DNA of 64,000 nucleotides from Parasporobacterium paucivorans DSM 15970 (GTDB lineage: Bacteria > Bacillota > Clostridia > Lachnospirales > Lachnospiraceae). Where the stretch lies: NCBI RefSeq assembly GCF_900141895.1, contig NZ_FQYT01000011.1, forward strand, positions 28,412 to 92,411, written 5' to 3'. The translations under genes were made by a program, and so were the position numbers. The notes beneath the pieces are model-generated. The model saw only the letters and a program-made list of their open reading frames with translations. It had not been told where the DNA came from and did not search any database. Position 1 is the stretch's first letter. Each line of letters starts with the position of its first letter. Of this stretch, positions 9,061-19,255 are shown in pieces.

Positions 9061-10326
9061 CTACAGGCCTATTTCTTCCGGTCCTGAAAGCTTTCCGGTA
9101 ACCGCACTGGCTGCAGCGACTGCAGGACTTGCCAGATACACTTCGGATTCCGTATCGCCCATTCTTCCGATAAAGTTTCTGTTCGTGGTGGCCACGGCTC
9201 TTTCGCCTTTTGCCAGGACGCCCATATGGCCTCCAAGGCATGGTCCGCAGGTCGGTGTACTTACCACAGCTCCGGCTTTGATAAAGATCTGTGTCAGTCC
9301 TTCTTCTATGCACTGCAGATAGATAAGCTGTGTTGCAGGTATCACAATTACCCTTACGCCTTTTGCAACTTTTCTACCTTCAAGGATCTTTGCCGCAACC
9401 CGCATGTCAGAGATTCTTCCATTGGTACAGGATCCGATCACGACCTGGTCGATCTTAATATCTCCCGCTTCATCGATAGTTCTGGTATTGTCCGGGAGAT
9501 GGGGGAATGCCACGGTAGGTCTTAATCTGCTCAAATCTATGGTGTAAACTGCCTCATATTCCGCATCTTCATCCGCCTCAAATATCTTATATTCCTTCGT
9601 GGAGTGGTCCTTCATGTATTCGATAGTCTGCTCGTCCACAGGGAATATTCCGTTTTTTGCGCCTGCCTCTATGGCCATATTGCATATGGTGAATCGGTCA
9701 TCCATGGTGAGGTTCTTGATTCCGTCGCCCGCAAATTCCATGGATTTATATAATGCTCCGTCCACACCGATCATGCCGATGATATGGAGGATGACATCTT
9801 TTCCACTCACCCATTTCGGGAGCTGATTGATGATTTCAAACTTAATGGCAGATGGAACTTTAAACCAGGCCTTGCCTGTGGCCATGCCTGCAGCCATGTC
9901 CGTACTCCCCACGCCAGTGGAAAATGCGCCCAGGGCCCCGTACGTACAGGTGTGGGAATCTGCTCCGATTATTGTATCGCCTGCAACAACAAGGCCTTTT
10001 TCCGGAAGCAGTGCATGTTCAATTCCTACCTCACCCACTTCAAAGTAATTGGTTATGTCGTTTGCATAGGCAAATTCTCTGACACACTTTGCAAGTTCGG
10101 CCGATTTTATGTCTTTGTTGGGGGTGAAATGATCCGGGACAAGGGCGATCTTATCCTTATCGAATACCCCGTTTGTATTCATTTTTTTCAGTTCATTTAT
10201 GGCTACCGGGGACGTAACGTCATTGCCCAGCACAAGGTCAAGATCCGCCTCAATCAGCTGGCCAGCCATAACTTCCTCTAATCCGGCATGGGCAGCCAGG
10301 ATTTTCTGCGTCATTGTCATTCCCAT
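9061..10326 (-). CDS. leuC: 3-isopropylmalate dehydratase large subunit
   Basis: [4Fe-4S] aconitase-family enzyme that isomerises 2- and 3-isopropylmalate together with LeuD. 421 aa, the short bacterial/archaeal LeuC type. The cluster cysteines are in VIGSCTNG and in [23 protein letters not shown] is also present. I chose the ATG at 10326, 8 bases after AGGAGG; an ATG 6 codons earlier overlaps that site. leuA and leuB are not in the window. It is divergent from a LysR regulator, its likely controller. A homoaconitase-like or 2-methylmalate role cannot be excluded from sequence alone. Confidence 0.93.
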   Translation of the reverse strand: MGMTMTQKILAAHAGLEEVMAGQLIEADLDLVLGNDVTSPVAINELKKMNTNGVFDKDKIALVPDHFTPNKDIKSAELAKCVREFAYANDITNYFEVGEVGIEHALLPEKGLVVAGDTIIGADSHTCTYGALGAFSTGVGSTDMAAGMATGKAWFKVPSAIKFEIINQLPKWVSGKDVILHIIGMIGVDGALYKSMEFAGDGIKNLTMDDRFTICNMAIEAGAKNGIFPVDEQTIEYMKDHSTKEYKIFEADEDAEYEAVYTIDLSRLRPTVAFPHLPDNTRTIDEAGDIKIDQVVIGSCTNGRISDMRVAAKILEGRKVAKGVRVIVIPATQLIYLQCIEEGLTQIFIKAGAVVSTPTCGPCLGGHMGVLAKGERAVATTNRNFIGRMGDTESEVYLASPAVAAASAVTGKLSGPEEIGL

Positions 10327-10344
10327 TTCGGAATTCCTCCTCAT

Positions 10345-10466
10345 TCTTTCATTTATAACTGTATTGTATCTTATGGTATAGTATCACAAAAGCTGGTATA
10401 ATAGAAATACATATAAAGAATATTTTGTATAACCCCACGTTATATTCCGCGCAGAAAGGAACTCTT
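10345..10466. promoter_or_regulatory. leuC/lysR divergent control region
   Basis: About 120 bp between divergent genes. A plus-strand TATAAT at 10397-10402 with a weak TGGTAT at -35 (17-bp spacer) could serve the lysR gene; on the minus strand TACAAT at 10363-10368 could be the leuC -10. Between them GTATC occurs twice as a direct repeat 10 bp apart, a candidate site for the LysR protein. Assignments are tentative. Confidence 0.45.
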
Positions 10467-11369
10467 ATGGAATCAAATCTTGCCCTATATAAAATCTTTT
10501 ATGCTGTTGCAAATGCAGGGAATATTTCCCGGGCTGCTGAGCAGCTTCATATCAGTCAGCCGGCCATCAGCAAATCCATCGGCCGGCTGGAAAAAAACCT
10601 GGATATCATTCTATTCACAAGGAATTCAAGAGGTGTAAGCCTGACAGATGAGGGGAAGATTTTATACCAGTACGTAAATACGGCCTTCGAGGCCATTTCC
10701 TCCGGCGAAGAAAACCTGCGTTACATGAGCAAGCTGGGGGTCGGCCACATACGAATCGGGGTCAGCGCTACCCTCTGCAAATATCTTCTTCTGCCCTATT
10801 TGAAAGGTTTCGTCTTTCAGTATCCCCATATCAAAATCACCATCAAATGCCAGTCTTCCATTCACACTCTGAATATGCTGGAGAGAGGCGAAATCGACAT
10901 CGGGCTTATTGGAAAGCCTGAAATTGCAAAGGGTCTGGATCTTTATTCCCTGGGGGAAATCGAAGATATATTCGTTGCCGCCCCTTCCTATCTGGATAAT
11001 CTGGATCTGCGGGTGCCGGGAGGCGGAAAGGATTTCTTCAAGAATGGAAACCTTATGCTTTTGGATGAAGAAAATCTGACCCGTTCCTATATTGACGGGT
11101 ATTTGAGAAGAAACCACATCCAGACGGAACATATTTTGGAAATCAGCGATATGGACCTTCTGATGGAGTTTGCAAGGATCGGACTGGGAATCGCATGTGT
11201 CGTGAGGGAATTCGTAAAAGATGATATCGAACAGGGCGGGCTTGTGGAACTCCCTTTGCCTGTACCCATACCCAAAAGAGAAATTTCTTTTGCCTGTTCA
11301 TCCGCTACCGGACTTTCGCAGCCGGGAAGGCTGTTTTGGGAATTTTGTACTTCCACTCGGGAAGAGTAA
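10467..11369 (+). CDS. LysR-family transcriptional regulator
   Basis: 300-aa LysR-type regulator. The N-terminal winged helix (about 1-62) has NISRAAEQLHISQPAISKSI as its recognition region; an effector-binding domain of two alpha/beta lobes follows (about 90-295). The ATG at 10467 is preceded by AAAGGAA; an earlier in-frame ATG lacks a ribosome-binding site. It is divergently transcribed from leuCD, the arrangement typical of a LysR regulator controlling its neighbour, with a pathway intermediate as the likely effector (inference). It ends at a bidirectional terminator shared with ilvC. Confidence 0.9.
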   Translation: MESNLALYKIFYAVANAGNISRAAEQLHISQPAISKSIGRLEKNLDIILFTRNSRGVSLTDEGKILYQYVNTAFEAISSGEENLRYMSKLGVGHIRIGVSATLCKYLLLPYLKGFVFQYPHIKITIKCQSSIHTLNMLERGEIDIGLIGKPEIAKGLDLYSLGEIEDIFVAAPSYLDNLDLRVPGGGKDFFKNGNLMLLDEENLTRSYIDGYLRRNHIQTEHILEISDMDLLMEFARIGLGIACVVREFVKDDIEQGGLVELPLPVPIPKREISFACSSATGLSQPGRLFWEFCTSTREE

Positions 11370-11390
11370 GACACGCGCACATTTAAATCA

Positions 11391-11436
11391 AAGGGGAGCC
11401 CCAGGAACATACGAGTATGTTCAGGTGCTCCCCTTC
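11391..11436. terminator. bidirectional terminator between lysR and ilvC
   Basis: Long hairpin: outer stem AAGGGGAGC/GCTCCCCTT, inner stem GAACATAC-like, with A/T-rich flanks on both sides. It lies between convergent gene ends. Confidence 0.8.
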
Positions 11437-11464
11437 ATTTTATATCCACTCTTCCACTTTAGGA

Positions 11465-12520
<1,056 letters not shown>

Positions 12521-12557
12521 TCATTCCATATTTTATTTATATAACCGGCATCTCATT

Positions 12558-13064
12558 CTAATCGAATTCATCTGCAAGCATATCAGCTTTTCCCCTGCGA
12601 AGTCCGGTAACGCCGGTTCTTACAAGTTCTTTAATCTTGAAACCTTCCAACAGGCCTATAAATGCATCCAGTTTGGACTGGTTTCCGGTGAGTTCCACCA
12701 TCAGAGAGTCCTGGGCCACATCCACAATCTTTGCCCGGAAAATATCAGCAATCGCGATAACCTGCTGCCTCTGCTCAGCCACAACTTCAACCTTACATAA
12801 AATCAGCTCCCGGGTAACCGATGTACCGTCCTGCAATACAAGAACTTCCCGGACGTCCTCCAGTTTTGCCACCTGTTTGTAAATCTGCTCCAGAATTTCA
12901 TCCTCGCCATGAGCTACAATGGTCATCTTGGAGAAATCCTTATTTTCGGTTTCGCCAACTGTAAGGCTGTCAATGTTATAGCCTCTTCTGCTGAACAGTC
13001 CCGAAACCCTGCTTAATACGCCGGCCGTATTATCTACCAAAACAGATAAAACGATTTTATTCAT
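12558..13064 (-). CDS. ilvN: acetolactate synthase small (regulatory) subunit
   Basis: ACT-domain regulatory subunit that gives valine feedback control to acetolactate synthase. 168 aa: ACT domain about 3-75 (VLSVLVDNTAGVLSRVSGLF, RRGYNIDSLTVG), then the C-terminal ALS_ss domain. The ATG at 13064 is 8 bases after GAGGTG. The catalytic subunit IlvB is not encoded in this window; ilvN leads an operon with ilvC instead, so it must find its partner from another locus. It could equally be called ilvH. Confidence 0.92.
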   Translation of the reverse strand: MNKIVLSVLVDNTAGVLSRVSGLFSRRGYNIDSLTVGETENKDFSKMTIVAHGEDEILEQIYKQVAKLEDVREVLVLQDGTSVTRELILCKVEVVAEQRQQVIAIADIFRAKIVDVAQDSLMVELTGNQSKLDAFIGLLEGFKIKELVRTGVTGLRRGKADMLADEFD

Positions 13065-13098
13065 TTCCATTTCACCTCGCTGCATAAATATTCCCTCT

Positions 13099-13127
13099 AT
13101 AATAGCAACAAATAATTTCTATGTCAA
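13099..13127 (-). promoter_or_regulatory. ilvN-ilvC promoter
   Basis: Minus-strand TTGACA and TATTAT with a 17-bp spacer, about 35 bp ahead of the ilvN start. No T-box leader fits between promoter and gene, so control is probably by a repressor such as CodY (inference). Confidence 0.75.
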
Positions 13128-13163
13128 TTCTTTATAATTAATGTCTTATCCATTGCAGGTGAA

Positions 13164-13577
13164 TTATTTTCTCTTCTTTATAAGCATTCCCCATACTTCA
13201 CAGCCGAATACCAATGCTCCGAAAGCCCCGAACAGACCGAAGTTCGCATAAGCAAAAGGGATAACCGGTATAGAAAAATGCACCCAGATGTCCATTCCGG
13301 CCAAATAAAGGGCCGGTATGCTTACCACAAGAAATTCAACCAGTTTCGAGTATCTGCCGCCGGCTTCCCTTTTGAACTGGAAAAGGAGCACCAGGAACGC
13401 TCCTGCCAGAAACCACAAAAGTGCGTGCAGACCGGTTCCTATATAGCTATATCCGATATCCATGGTTGCTTCATATTTCCCGTTTATGTATCCTATTGCA
13501 ATAATCATGATACTGATCATGACATAAAACGACGCATCCCACAGAAGGAATCTCATTAAAGATCTTATTGTTTTCAC
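13164..13577 (-). CDS. small membrane protein, four predicted TM segments
   Basis: 137-aa hydrophobic protein of unknown family. Four membrane segments are apparent (about 11-30, 45-65, 82-100 and 106-128), with short basic ends (KKRK at the C-terminus). Translation probably starts at a GTG with GGGAGG 7 bases upstream. It lies between ilvN and an aminotransferase gene on the same strand but is separated from both by about 70-100 bp, so it may be transcribed alone. I do not recognise a function. Confidence 0.7.
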   Translation of the reverse strand: MKTIRSLMRFLLWDASFYVMISIMIIAIGYINGKYEATMDIGYSYIGTGLHALLWFLAGAFLVLLFQFKREAGGRYSKLVEFLVVSIPALYLAGMDIWVHFSIPVIPFAYANFGLFGAFGALVFGCEVWGMLIKKRK

Positions 13578-13649
13578 TGCCTTACCTCCCAGTATATCCG
13601 CTCATAATACAATAGCATATGCCGGGGGAATTCTCAATTAAGAATATTT

Positions 13650-14846
13650 CTATTTTTCTTTTTTCCTGTAGCTGTCCATTAATCTCTGGAATGCAGGCAG
13701 GGATCTTTGGATCACGTCATAGGAGACACAGTAGGATGCTCGTACAAATCCTGGTCCGTGAAAGGCGCTTCCGGGTGCCAGAAGAATGAGTTCTTTTTTT
13801 GCTTCCGCACAGAATTTGGCATCGTCCTCCTCCAGAGCACGAAAAAACAGATAGAAAGCCCCGTCAGGACGGATACATTCATATCCCATGGCAGTCAGTC
13901 CTTCGTATAACAAGTTTCTGTTCCTCTCATACTGGGAAACATCCACAGATGCATCCACGCATTTAAGCAGCATTTTTTGCTGGAGAGAGGGGGCGTTTAC
14001 GTAGCCAAGATAACGCATGGATGCCGTGATGCCAGCCATTATTTCGGCAAAACCATCCACATCGCTTCCTACCGCAATATAGCCGATACGTTCCCCGGGT
14101 ATGGACAGCGCTTTGCTGTACGAATAAACAACCAGGGTGTTTTTATAGAAGTGCGGAATATAAGGAACCTTTATTCCGCCGTACGCCAGCTGGCGGTATG
14201 GTTCATCAGAAACCAGATAGATCGGGTGTCCGTACTCCTGCTCTTTTTCCCGCAAAATATCGCACACCATCCGGATGGACTCCTCTGTATAAACAGCGCC
14301 TGTCGGATTATTCGGGGTATTGATAAACACCAGTCTGGTCCTTTCCGTAAAGGCTGCGCGGAAAGTATCCGGGTCCGGCTGTAGCGTTTTCTGATCGCAC
14401 AACGCCGGTACGAGTTTTCCATACAGGGATTCCACATAACTTTTATACTCCCAGAAGTAAGGGGAGAAGGTAATGACCTCATCACTAATATCCAGAAATG
14501 TGTTGCTTATCAGTACAAGTGCTGCTGCCGCACCGCTCGTCATGGCAATATTCTCGAATGTATAATCGGTCTTATAGGTTTCATTCAGATACTCGGCGAC
14601 CTTGGCACGGACATCCGGATGTCCTATATTGCTTGGGTATCCGTGAAGAGCCAGAGGCTTTTCTGTTTTCAGAATCTCTATCATGGACTCATTCACTATG
14701 GCAGGGGGCTCAACATTCGGATTGCCGATGCTGAAATCAAAAATATTTTCTTTTCCATAAATATCCGCCAGCTTCTTTCCCTCCTCGAAAATGTCCCGGA
14801 TGCAGATAGCTGCCTGCAGTGATTTGCTCATCTTATCAGATATCAT
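13650..14846 (-). CDS. class I/II pyridoxal-phosphate aminotransferase
   Basis: 398-aa fold-type I aminotransferase. It has the family marks: substrate-arm IFDFSIGNPNVEPP, MTSGAAAALVL, NTPNNPTGAVY, SDEPYRQLAY, the PLP lysine in VVYSYSKALSIPGERIGY, and the C-terminal arginine in FVRASYCVS. Aspartate or aromatic/branched amino acids are the usual substrates of this subgroup, but the sequence does not settle which. The ATG at 14846 is 6 bases after AAGGAG; an earlier in-frame ATG was rejected. It has its own near-consensus promoter and is divergent from the glycogen operon. Confidence 0.9.
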   Translation of the reverse strand: MISDKMSKSLQAAICIRDIFEEGKKLADIYGKENIFDFSIGNPNVEPPAIVNESMIEILKTEKPLALHGYPSNIGHPDVRAKVAEYLNETYKTDYTFENIAMTSGAAAALVLISNTFLDISDEVITFSPYFWEYKSYVESLYGKLVPALCDQKTLQPDPDTFRAAFTERTRLVFINTPNNPTGAVYTEESIRMVCDILREKEQEYGHPIYLVSDEPYRQLAYGGIKVPYIPHFYKNTLVVYSYSKALSIPGERIGYIAVGSDVDGFAEIMAGITASMRYLGYVNAPSLQQKMLLKCVDASVDVSQYERNRNLLYEGLTAMGYECIRPDGAFYLFFRALEEDDAKFCAEAKKELILLAPGSAFHGPGFVRASYCVSYDVIQRSLPAFQRLMDSYRKKEK

Positions 14847-14878
14847 CGTGATCTCCTTCCAAAAATATACTTCCAATT

Positions 14879-14907
14879 AATATAACAATTCAACGCATTG
14901 ACGTCAA
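14879..14907 (-). promoter_or_regulatory. aminotransferase gene promoter
   Basis: Minus-strand TTGACG and TATATT with a 17-bp spacer, about 30 bp upstream of the aminotransferase ATG. Confidence 0.75.
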
Positions 14908-14977
14908 CCACTTTAAACTCCCGCTCAGGAATTTGACAGGGCCGAATCGAAAAATCCTGATTTTGCCTATATTTGCA

Positions 14978-15006
14978 TTGTTTTATGTCATTACTTTGAT
15001 TATAAT
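14978..15006 (+). promoter_or_regulatory. glycogen operon promoter
   Basis: TTGTTT and TATAAT with a 17-bp spacer, about 50 bp upstream of glgB. It should drive all six glg genes, which have no gap large enough for another promoter. Confidence 0.7.
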
Positions 15007-15058
15007 ATAAGTACATAATTTTCACGTTTCATAGTGATTTCAAGATTGGAGCTGACAT

Positions 15059-16981
15059 ATGAACGACTACAAAAACAGCCAATTTCCCATTTATCTGTAT
15101 CATGAAGGAACCAATTATTTTTCTTACAGACTCCTGGGGGCTCACCCTGCATCGGATTCGTCCACATTCCGGGTCTGGGCACCCCATGCGGCAGCCGTTC
15201 ATGTTGTAGGTGATTTCAATGAATGGCAGGAATCGGATGATTCCCGTATGAAAAAAATAACAGATGGAGGGGTATGGGAAATTTCCATCCCATCGGCCTG
15301 CGCGGGCCAGTTTTATAAATACCTGATTACAACCCCTTTGGGGAACAAACTCTACAAATCAGATCCTTATGCGTTTTCATCACAGACAAAGGAAAACACA
15401 GCCTCGATCATATACGATTTCACGGACTTCTCCTGGCATGACCAAAAATGGCAGGATTACAAAAAATCGGTCAATATATACAATCTTCCCATCAACATAT
15501 ACGAACTGAATCTTTCCTCCTGGCGGAGAAATGAAAACGGGAGCCTTTACACCTATGAAGAAATTACACCGCTTTTAATTTCATATATTAAGGAACAATT
15601 CTATACGCATATCGAGCTGATGCCTATGATGGAATATCCCTTTGATGGTTCCTGGGGCTACCAGGTTTCGGGGTATTTTGCCCCCACCAGGCGCTTCGGT
15701 CCTCCCGAGGGTCTCAAGTATCTGATTGATGAATGCCACCGTAATGGAATAGGAGTAATACTGGACTGGGTTCCTGCCCATTTCCCAAAGGATTCCTCGG
15801 GTCTATACCGCTTTGACGGGAGCTACTGTTATGAATACAAGGAGGCCTGGCAGCGGGAAAACAAGGGCTGGGGCACCCACCGGTTCGACTTCGGAAGACC
15901 GGAAGTCAAATCCTTTTTGATCTCGAATGCCCTCTACTGGCTGGACATTTATCATGCCGACGGTCTGCGGACAGACGCAGTAAGCTCCATGCTCTATCTG
16001 GATTATGACAAGGAACCCGGCGAATGGATGCCCAATATCCATGGCGGAAACGAGAACCTGGAAGCCATCGAGTTTTTAAAAGATTTGAACAAGGCCGTTT
16101 TCCAATACTTCCCAAACACCATGATGATTGCGGAAGAATCGACCGCCTGGCCGATGGTCACGAAGCCTGTCTATCTGGGTGGGCTCGGGTTCAACTTCAA
16201 ATGGAACATGGGCTGGATGAATGATATGCTGGACTACATGCAGACGGATCCCTGGTTACGGAAATACAGGCATAACAATATCACATTCTCATTCCACTAT
16301 GCCTTCAGTGAAAACTTTATACTCCCTCTCTCCCATGACGAGGTAGTCCACGGCAAAAAATCGATTCTCGATAAGATGCCCGGAACCTATGAGGAGAAGT
16401 TTGCGAACGCAAGGCTGCTGGCCGGATATATGATGGCCCACCCAGGCAAGAAGCTCAACTTCATGGGTTACGAAATCGGACAGTTTTCCGAATGGAACTA
16501 CGAAAAAGAGGTGGAATGGTTTCTTCTGCAATATGATTATCACAAGAAACTAAACCACTACATCCGGGCACTGAATGAATTTTATCTGAAGACTCCCCCG
16601 CTCTGGGAGATTGACTTTTCCTGGGAAGGTTTTAGCTGGATATCCAATGATGACTTTGAGCAGAACATAATCGCCTTCATCCGCAAGGATAAAGCGGGAA
16701 CAAATCTGATTGTGGCAGCTAATTTTTCACCTGTGGAAAGAAGCGGTTATCTGATTGGAGCGCTTCCAGGGAAATACAAAGAAGTTTTCAATACAAACAG
16801 CCTGGATTTCGGGGGAACCGGAACAGGAAATGCCGGAGAGGTTACGGCTACACCGGGAAGCATCCATGGGTATGATTTCCACGTATCCCTGCTCCTACCT
16901 CCACTTTCAATCATTTTTTTACTGCATTTAAATACACCTGCATCGGATGGGAAGGGAGGAATCATTTATGAAATTAAATAA
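15059..16981 (+). CDS. glgB: 1,4-alpha-glucan branching enzyme
   Basis: GH13 enzyme that makes alpha-1,6 branches in glycogen. 640 aa: CBM48-type N-terminal domain (about 22-110, [19 protein letters not shown]), then the catalytic barrel, with nucleophile Asp306 in GLRTDAV, acid Glu in MIAEEST (about 359) and [11 protein letters not shown]. First gene of the glycogen operon, GGAG 7 bases upstream of the ATG. The usual C-terminal end LPPLSIIFL is followed by about 20 extra residues that run into the glgC start, giving a 14-bp overlap; this tail looks like a stop lost at the natural end. Confidence 0.95.
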   Translation: MNDYKNSQFPIYLYHEGTNYFSYRLLGAHPASDSSTFRVWAPHAAAVHVVGDFNEWQESDDSRMKKITDGGVWEISIPSACAGQFYKYLITTPLGNKLYKSDPYAFSSQTKENTASIIYDFTDFSWHDQKWQDYKKSVNIYNLPINIYELNLSSWRRNENGSLYTYEEITPLLISYIKEQFYTHIELMPMMEYPFDGSWGYQVSGYFAPTRRFGPPEGLKYLIDECHRNGIGVILDWVPAHFPKDSSGLYRFDGSYCYEYKEAWQRENKGWGTHRFDFGRPEVKSFLISNALYWLDIYHADGLRTDAVSSMLYLDYDKEPGEWMPNIHGGNENLEAIEFLKDLNKAVFQYFPNTMMIAEESTAWPMVTKPVYLGGLGFNFKWNMGWMNDMLDYMQTDPWLRKYRHNNITFSFHYAFSENFILPLSHDEVVHGKKSILDKMPGTYEEKFANARLLAGYMMAHPGKKLNFMGYEIGQFSEWNYEKEVEWFLLQYDYHKKLNHYIRALNEFYLKTPPLWEIDFSWEGFSWISNDDFEQNIIAFIRKDKAGTNLIVAANFSPVERSGYLIGALPGKYKEVFNTNSLDFGGTGTGNAGEVTATPGSIHGYDFHVSLLLPPLSIIFLLHLNTPASDGKGGIIYEIK

Positions 16982-18122
16982 AAAAGACTGCATAGTAATG
17001 CTTCTTGCAGGCGGACAGGGGAGCCGGCTTGGCGCCCTTACGGATGGAACCGCAAAACCATCCGTTCCTTTCGGCGGCAAATACAGAATCATAGATTTCG
17101 CCCTGTCAAACAGCGTCAATTCAGGACTGGACACCATAGGTGTGCTTACCCAGTATCAGCCGCTGGTCCTGAACTCCTATTTGGGAGATGGCTCTTCCTG
17201 GGACCTGGACAGGATGTACGGGGGTATCCAGATCCTGCCGCCTTACCAGGGTGGGGAAAATGGGGGCTGGTATTCAGGTACGGCCAACTCAGTATATCAG
17301 AATGTCAACTATGTGAATAATTATGATCCTGATTATGTCCTAATTCTTTCAGGAGACCATATTTATACTATGGATTATTCCATTATGCTGGAGCAGCACA
17401 GGAAAACAAATGCCGACTGCACCGTTTCGGTCATCAATGTCCCTGCGGAGGAGGCCAGCAGATTCGGAATCCTGAGTGCGGATAATAAAGGCCGGATTAC
17501 GGCTTTTGAGGAAAAGCCAAAAAATCCAAAAAGCACCCTTGCCTCTATGGGTATTTATATATTCACCTGGCACGTTCTGGAAAAATTTCTTGCAATGGAT
17601 GATAAAAATCCAGATTCTTCGCATGACTTCGGCAAAAATATAATCCCCCTTATGCTGGAGGCCGGTGCCGGGCTATATGCACATGAATTTGAGGGATATT
17701 GGAAGGACGTTGGAACCATTGAGAGCCTCTGGCAGGCAAATATGGATCTGGTGGAAGGGAAGGATCTGCAGCTTTCCAGTTCCTGGCCGATATATTCCAG
17801 AAATCCAGAAAAACCGCCGCACTACATCGGATGCGACGCCCTCGTAAAGAACTCCATCATCGCAGATGGAGCCGTGATTTTGGGACATGTAGAGAATTCC
17901 GTGATATTTTCAAGCGTTAATATCAATGAGAATGCCTGCGTACGGGATTCCATAGTTATGTCTGATGTTATTATAGAAAAGAATGCCATTGTGGAATATT
18001 CCATCATTGATGAAAGAGTTACCATCGGGCCATATACGCATGTAGGGCATCCAAGGAGCCAGGGCGGCATGATCACCGTGATACCGCGCGAGCAGATACT
18101 CAATGGAAAGGAGACTGAATAA
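16968..18122 (+). CDS. glgC: glucose-1-phosphate adenylyltransferase, catalytic subunit
   Basis: Makes ADP-glucose from glucose 1-phosphate and ATP, the committed step of glycogen synthesis. 384 aa: nucleotidyltransferase domain with [14 protein letters not shown] and [15 protein letters not shown], catalytic Asp in [10 protein letters not shown], and C-terminal left-handed beta-helix repeats (about 290-375) with hexapeptide pattern. The start overlaps glgB by 14 bp and follows GGGAGGA. GlgD, its paralogue, is 1 bp downstream; the two are expected to form a heterotetramer. Confidence 0.95.
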   Translation: MKLNKKDCIVMLLAGGQGSRLGALTDGTAKPSVPFGGKYRIIDFALSNSVNSGLDTIGVLTQYQPLVLNSYLGDGSSWDLDRMYGGIQILPPYQGGENGGWYSGTANSVYQNVNYVNNYDPDYVLILSGDHIYTMDYSIMLEQHRKTNADCTVSVINVPAEEASRFGILSADNKGRITAFEEKPKNPKSTLASMGIYIFTWHVLEKFLAMDDKNPDSSHDFGKNIIPLMLEAGAGLYAHEFEGYWKDVGTIESLWQANMDLVEGKDLQLSSSWPIYSRNPEKPPHYIGCDALVKNSIIADGAVILGHVENSVIFSSVNINENACVRDSIVMSDVIIEKNAIVEYSIIDERVTIGPYTHVGHPRSQGGMITVIPREQILNGKETE

Positions 18123-18123
18123 T

Positions 18124-19242
18124 ATGGATATGCTCGGAATCATTTTCTCAGATGTTGGAATGTTGTACAAATCAGACCTTGCTATGTCCCGTTCCACGGC
18201 TTCCATACCTTTTGGAGGCCGGTACCGGCTTGTTGATTTCCATCTTTCCAATATGGTAAACTCCGGGATACACGATATCTTCATTCTCCCGCAGACCAAT
18301 TTTTTTTCTCTGGCGAAACACATCGCCACCGGAAAGGACTGGAATCTCTCCCGCAAGCAGGGCGGAATCTCCATATTCCCTCCCTATTCCCTGGAGGAAA
18401 ACGTCGGCCTGTACAAGAGCCGCCTGGACGCCCTGAAGCGCATATTGAATTTCATCACCAATTCCAAGGCGAATTTTGTGATTCTGTCAGATTCTGATAC
18501 CATTTATAATATCGATTTCGGTAAGGCATTGGAGTTCCATCAGGCCAAAGGAGCGGATATCACTTCAATCTATACTGTCCGAAATCTGGACGAATCCTCC
18601 TCCGTTCACGAAACCATATACTATGTCGATCCGGACAAGAGGATACACGACATCATGCTTTTTCCAGTTCTGGAAGGTTTACACAACGTAAGCGTCGGTG
18701 CATGGATATTCGACAGGGACATCCTCATTTCCACCATAAATGATGCCATTTCCCACAACTACATCGAATTCAAGCATGCAGTTATGGCCTTGAACCTGAA
18801 AAAACTGAAGGTTTATGGTTTTGAGCACACCGGATACTTTACACACATAAATTCCATACAGAGCTATTACGACAGCAATATGCATCTTTTAAAAAAAGAC
18901 TGCCTGCGCGATCTTTTTTATTCGGAGAACGGTCCCATTTATACAAAGACCAAGGATTCCACACCTACCAGATACTGCATTGATTCCTTTGTAAAGAATT
19001 CCCTCGTTGCCAGCGGATGCAGCATCTGCGGCACTGTGGAAAACTCGGTGATATTCCGGAATGTCAAAATCGGAAAAAATGCACTGGTCAAAAACTGCAT
19101 ACTCATGCCGCATACGGTCGTGGGCGAAAACACACGTCTCAGTTCCGTGGTAACGGATATGAATGTACGCATCCTCGATGACCGTACGCTTCTCGGTACG
19201 CCAAACTGCCCATTTTACATCAAAAAGAATATGATTGTGTAG
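18124..19242 (+). CDS. glgD: glucose-1-phosphate adenylyltransferase regulatory subunit
   Basis: Paralogue of GlgC, 372 aa. It keeps ASIPFGGRYRLVDFHLSNMVNSG and the C-terminal beta-helix, but the N-terminal GGxGxRL nucleotide loop is replaced by FSDVGMLYKSDLAM, so it is unlikely to be catalytic by itself; known GlgD proteins modulate GlgC. The first in-frame ATG, at 18103, lies inside glgC; the ATG at 18124, after AAGGAGA, is preferred, leaving a 1-bp gap. Confidence 0.93.
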   Translation: MDMLGIIFSDVGMLYKSDLAMSRSTASIPFGGRYRLVDFHLSNMVNSGIHDIFILPQTNFFSLAKHIATGKDWNLSRKQGGISIFPPYSLEENVGLYKSRLDALKRILNFITNSKANFVILSDSDTIYNIDFGKALEFHQAKGADITSIYTVRNLDESSSVHETIYYVDPDKRIHDIMLFPVLEGLHNVSVGAWIFDRDILISTINDAISHNYIEFKHAVMALNLKKLKVYGFEHTGYFTHINSIQSYYDSNMHLLKKDCLRDLFYSENGPIYTKTKDSTPTRYCIDSFVKNSLVASGCSICGTVENSVIFRNVKIGKNALVKNCILMPHTVVGENTRLSSVVTDMNVRILDDRTLLGTPNCPFYIKKNMIV

Positions 19243-19255
19243 AGGTGAAAATCAG

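Noticed and set aside
9020..9313. N-terminal extension of leuD by 98 codons
   Set aside because: It overlaps leuC in another frame, resembles no LeuD, and a good start with GGAG exists at 9019.
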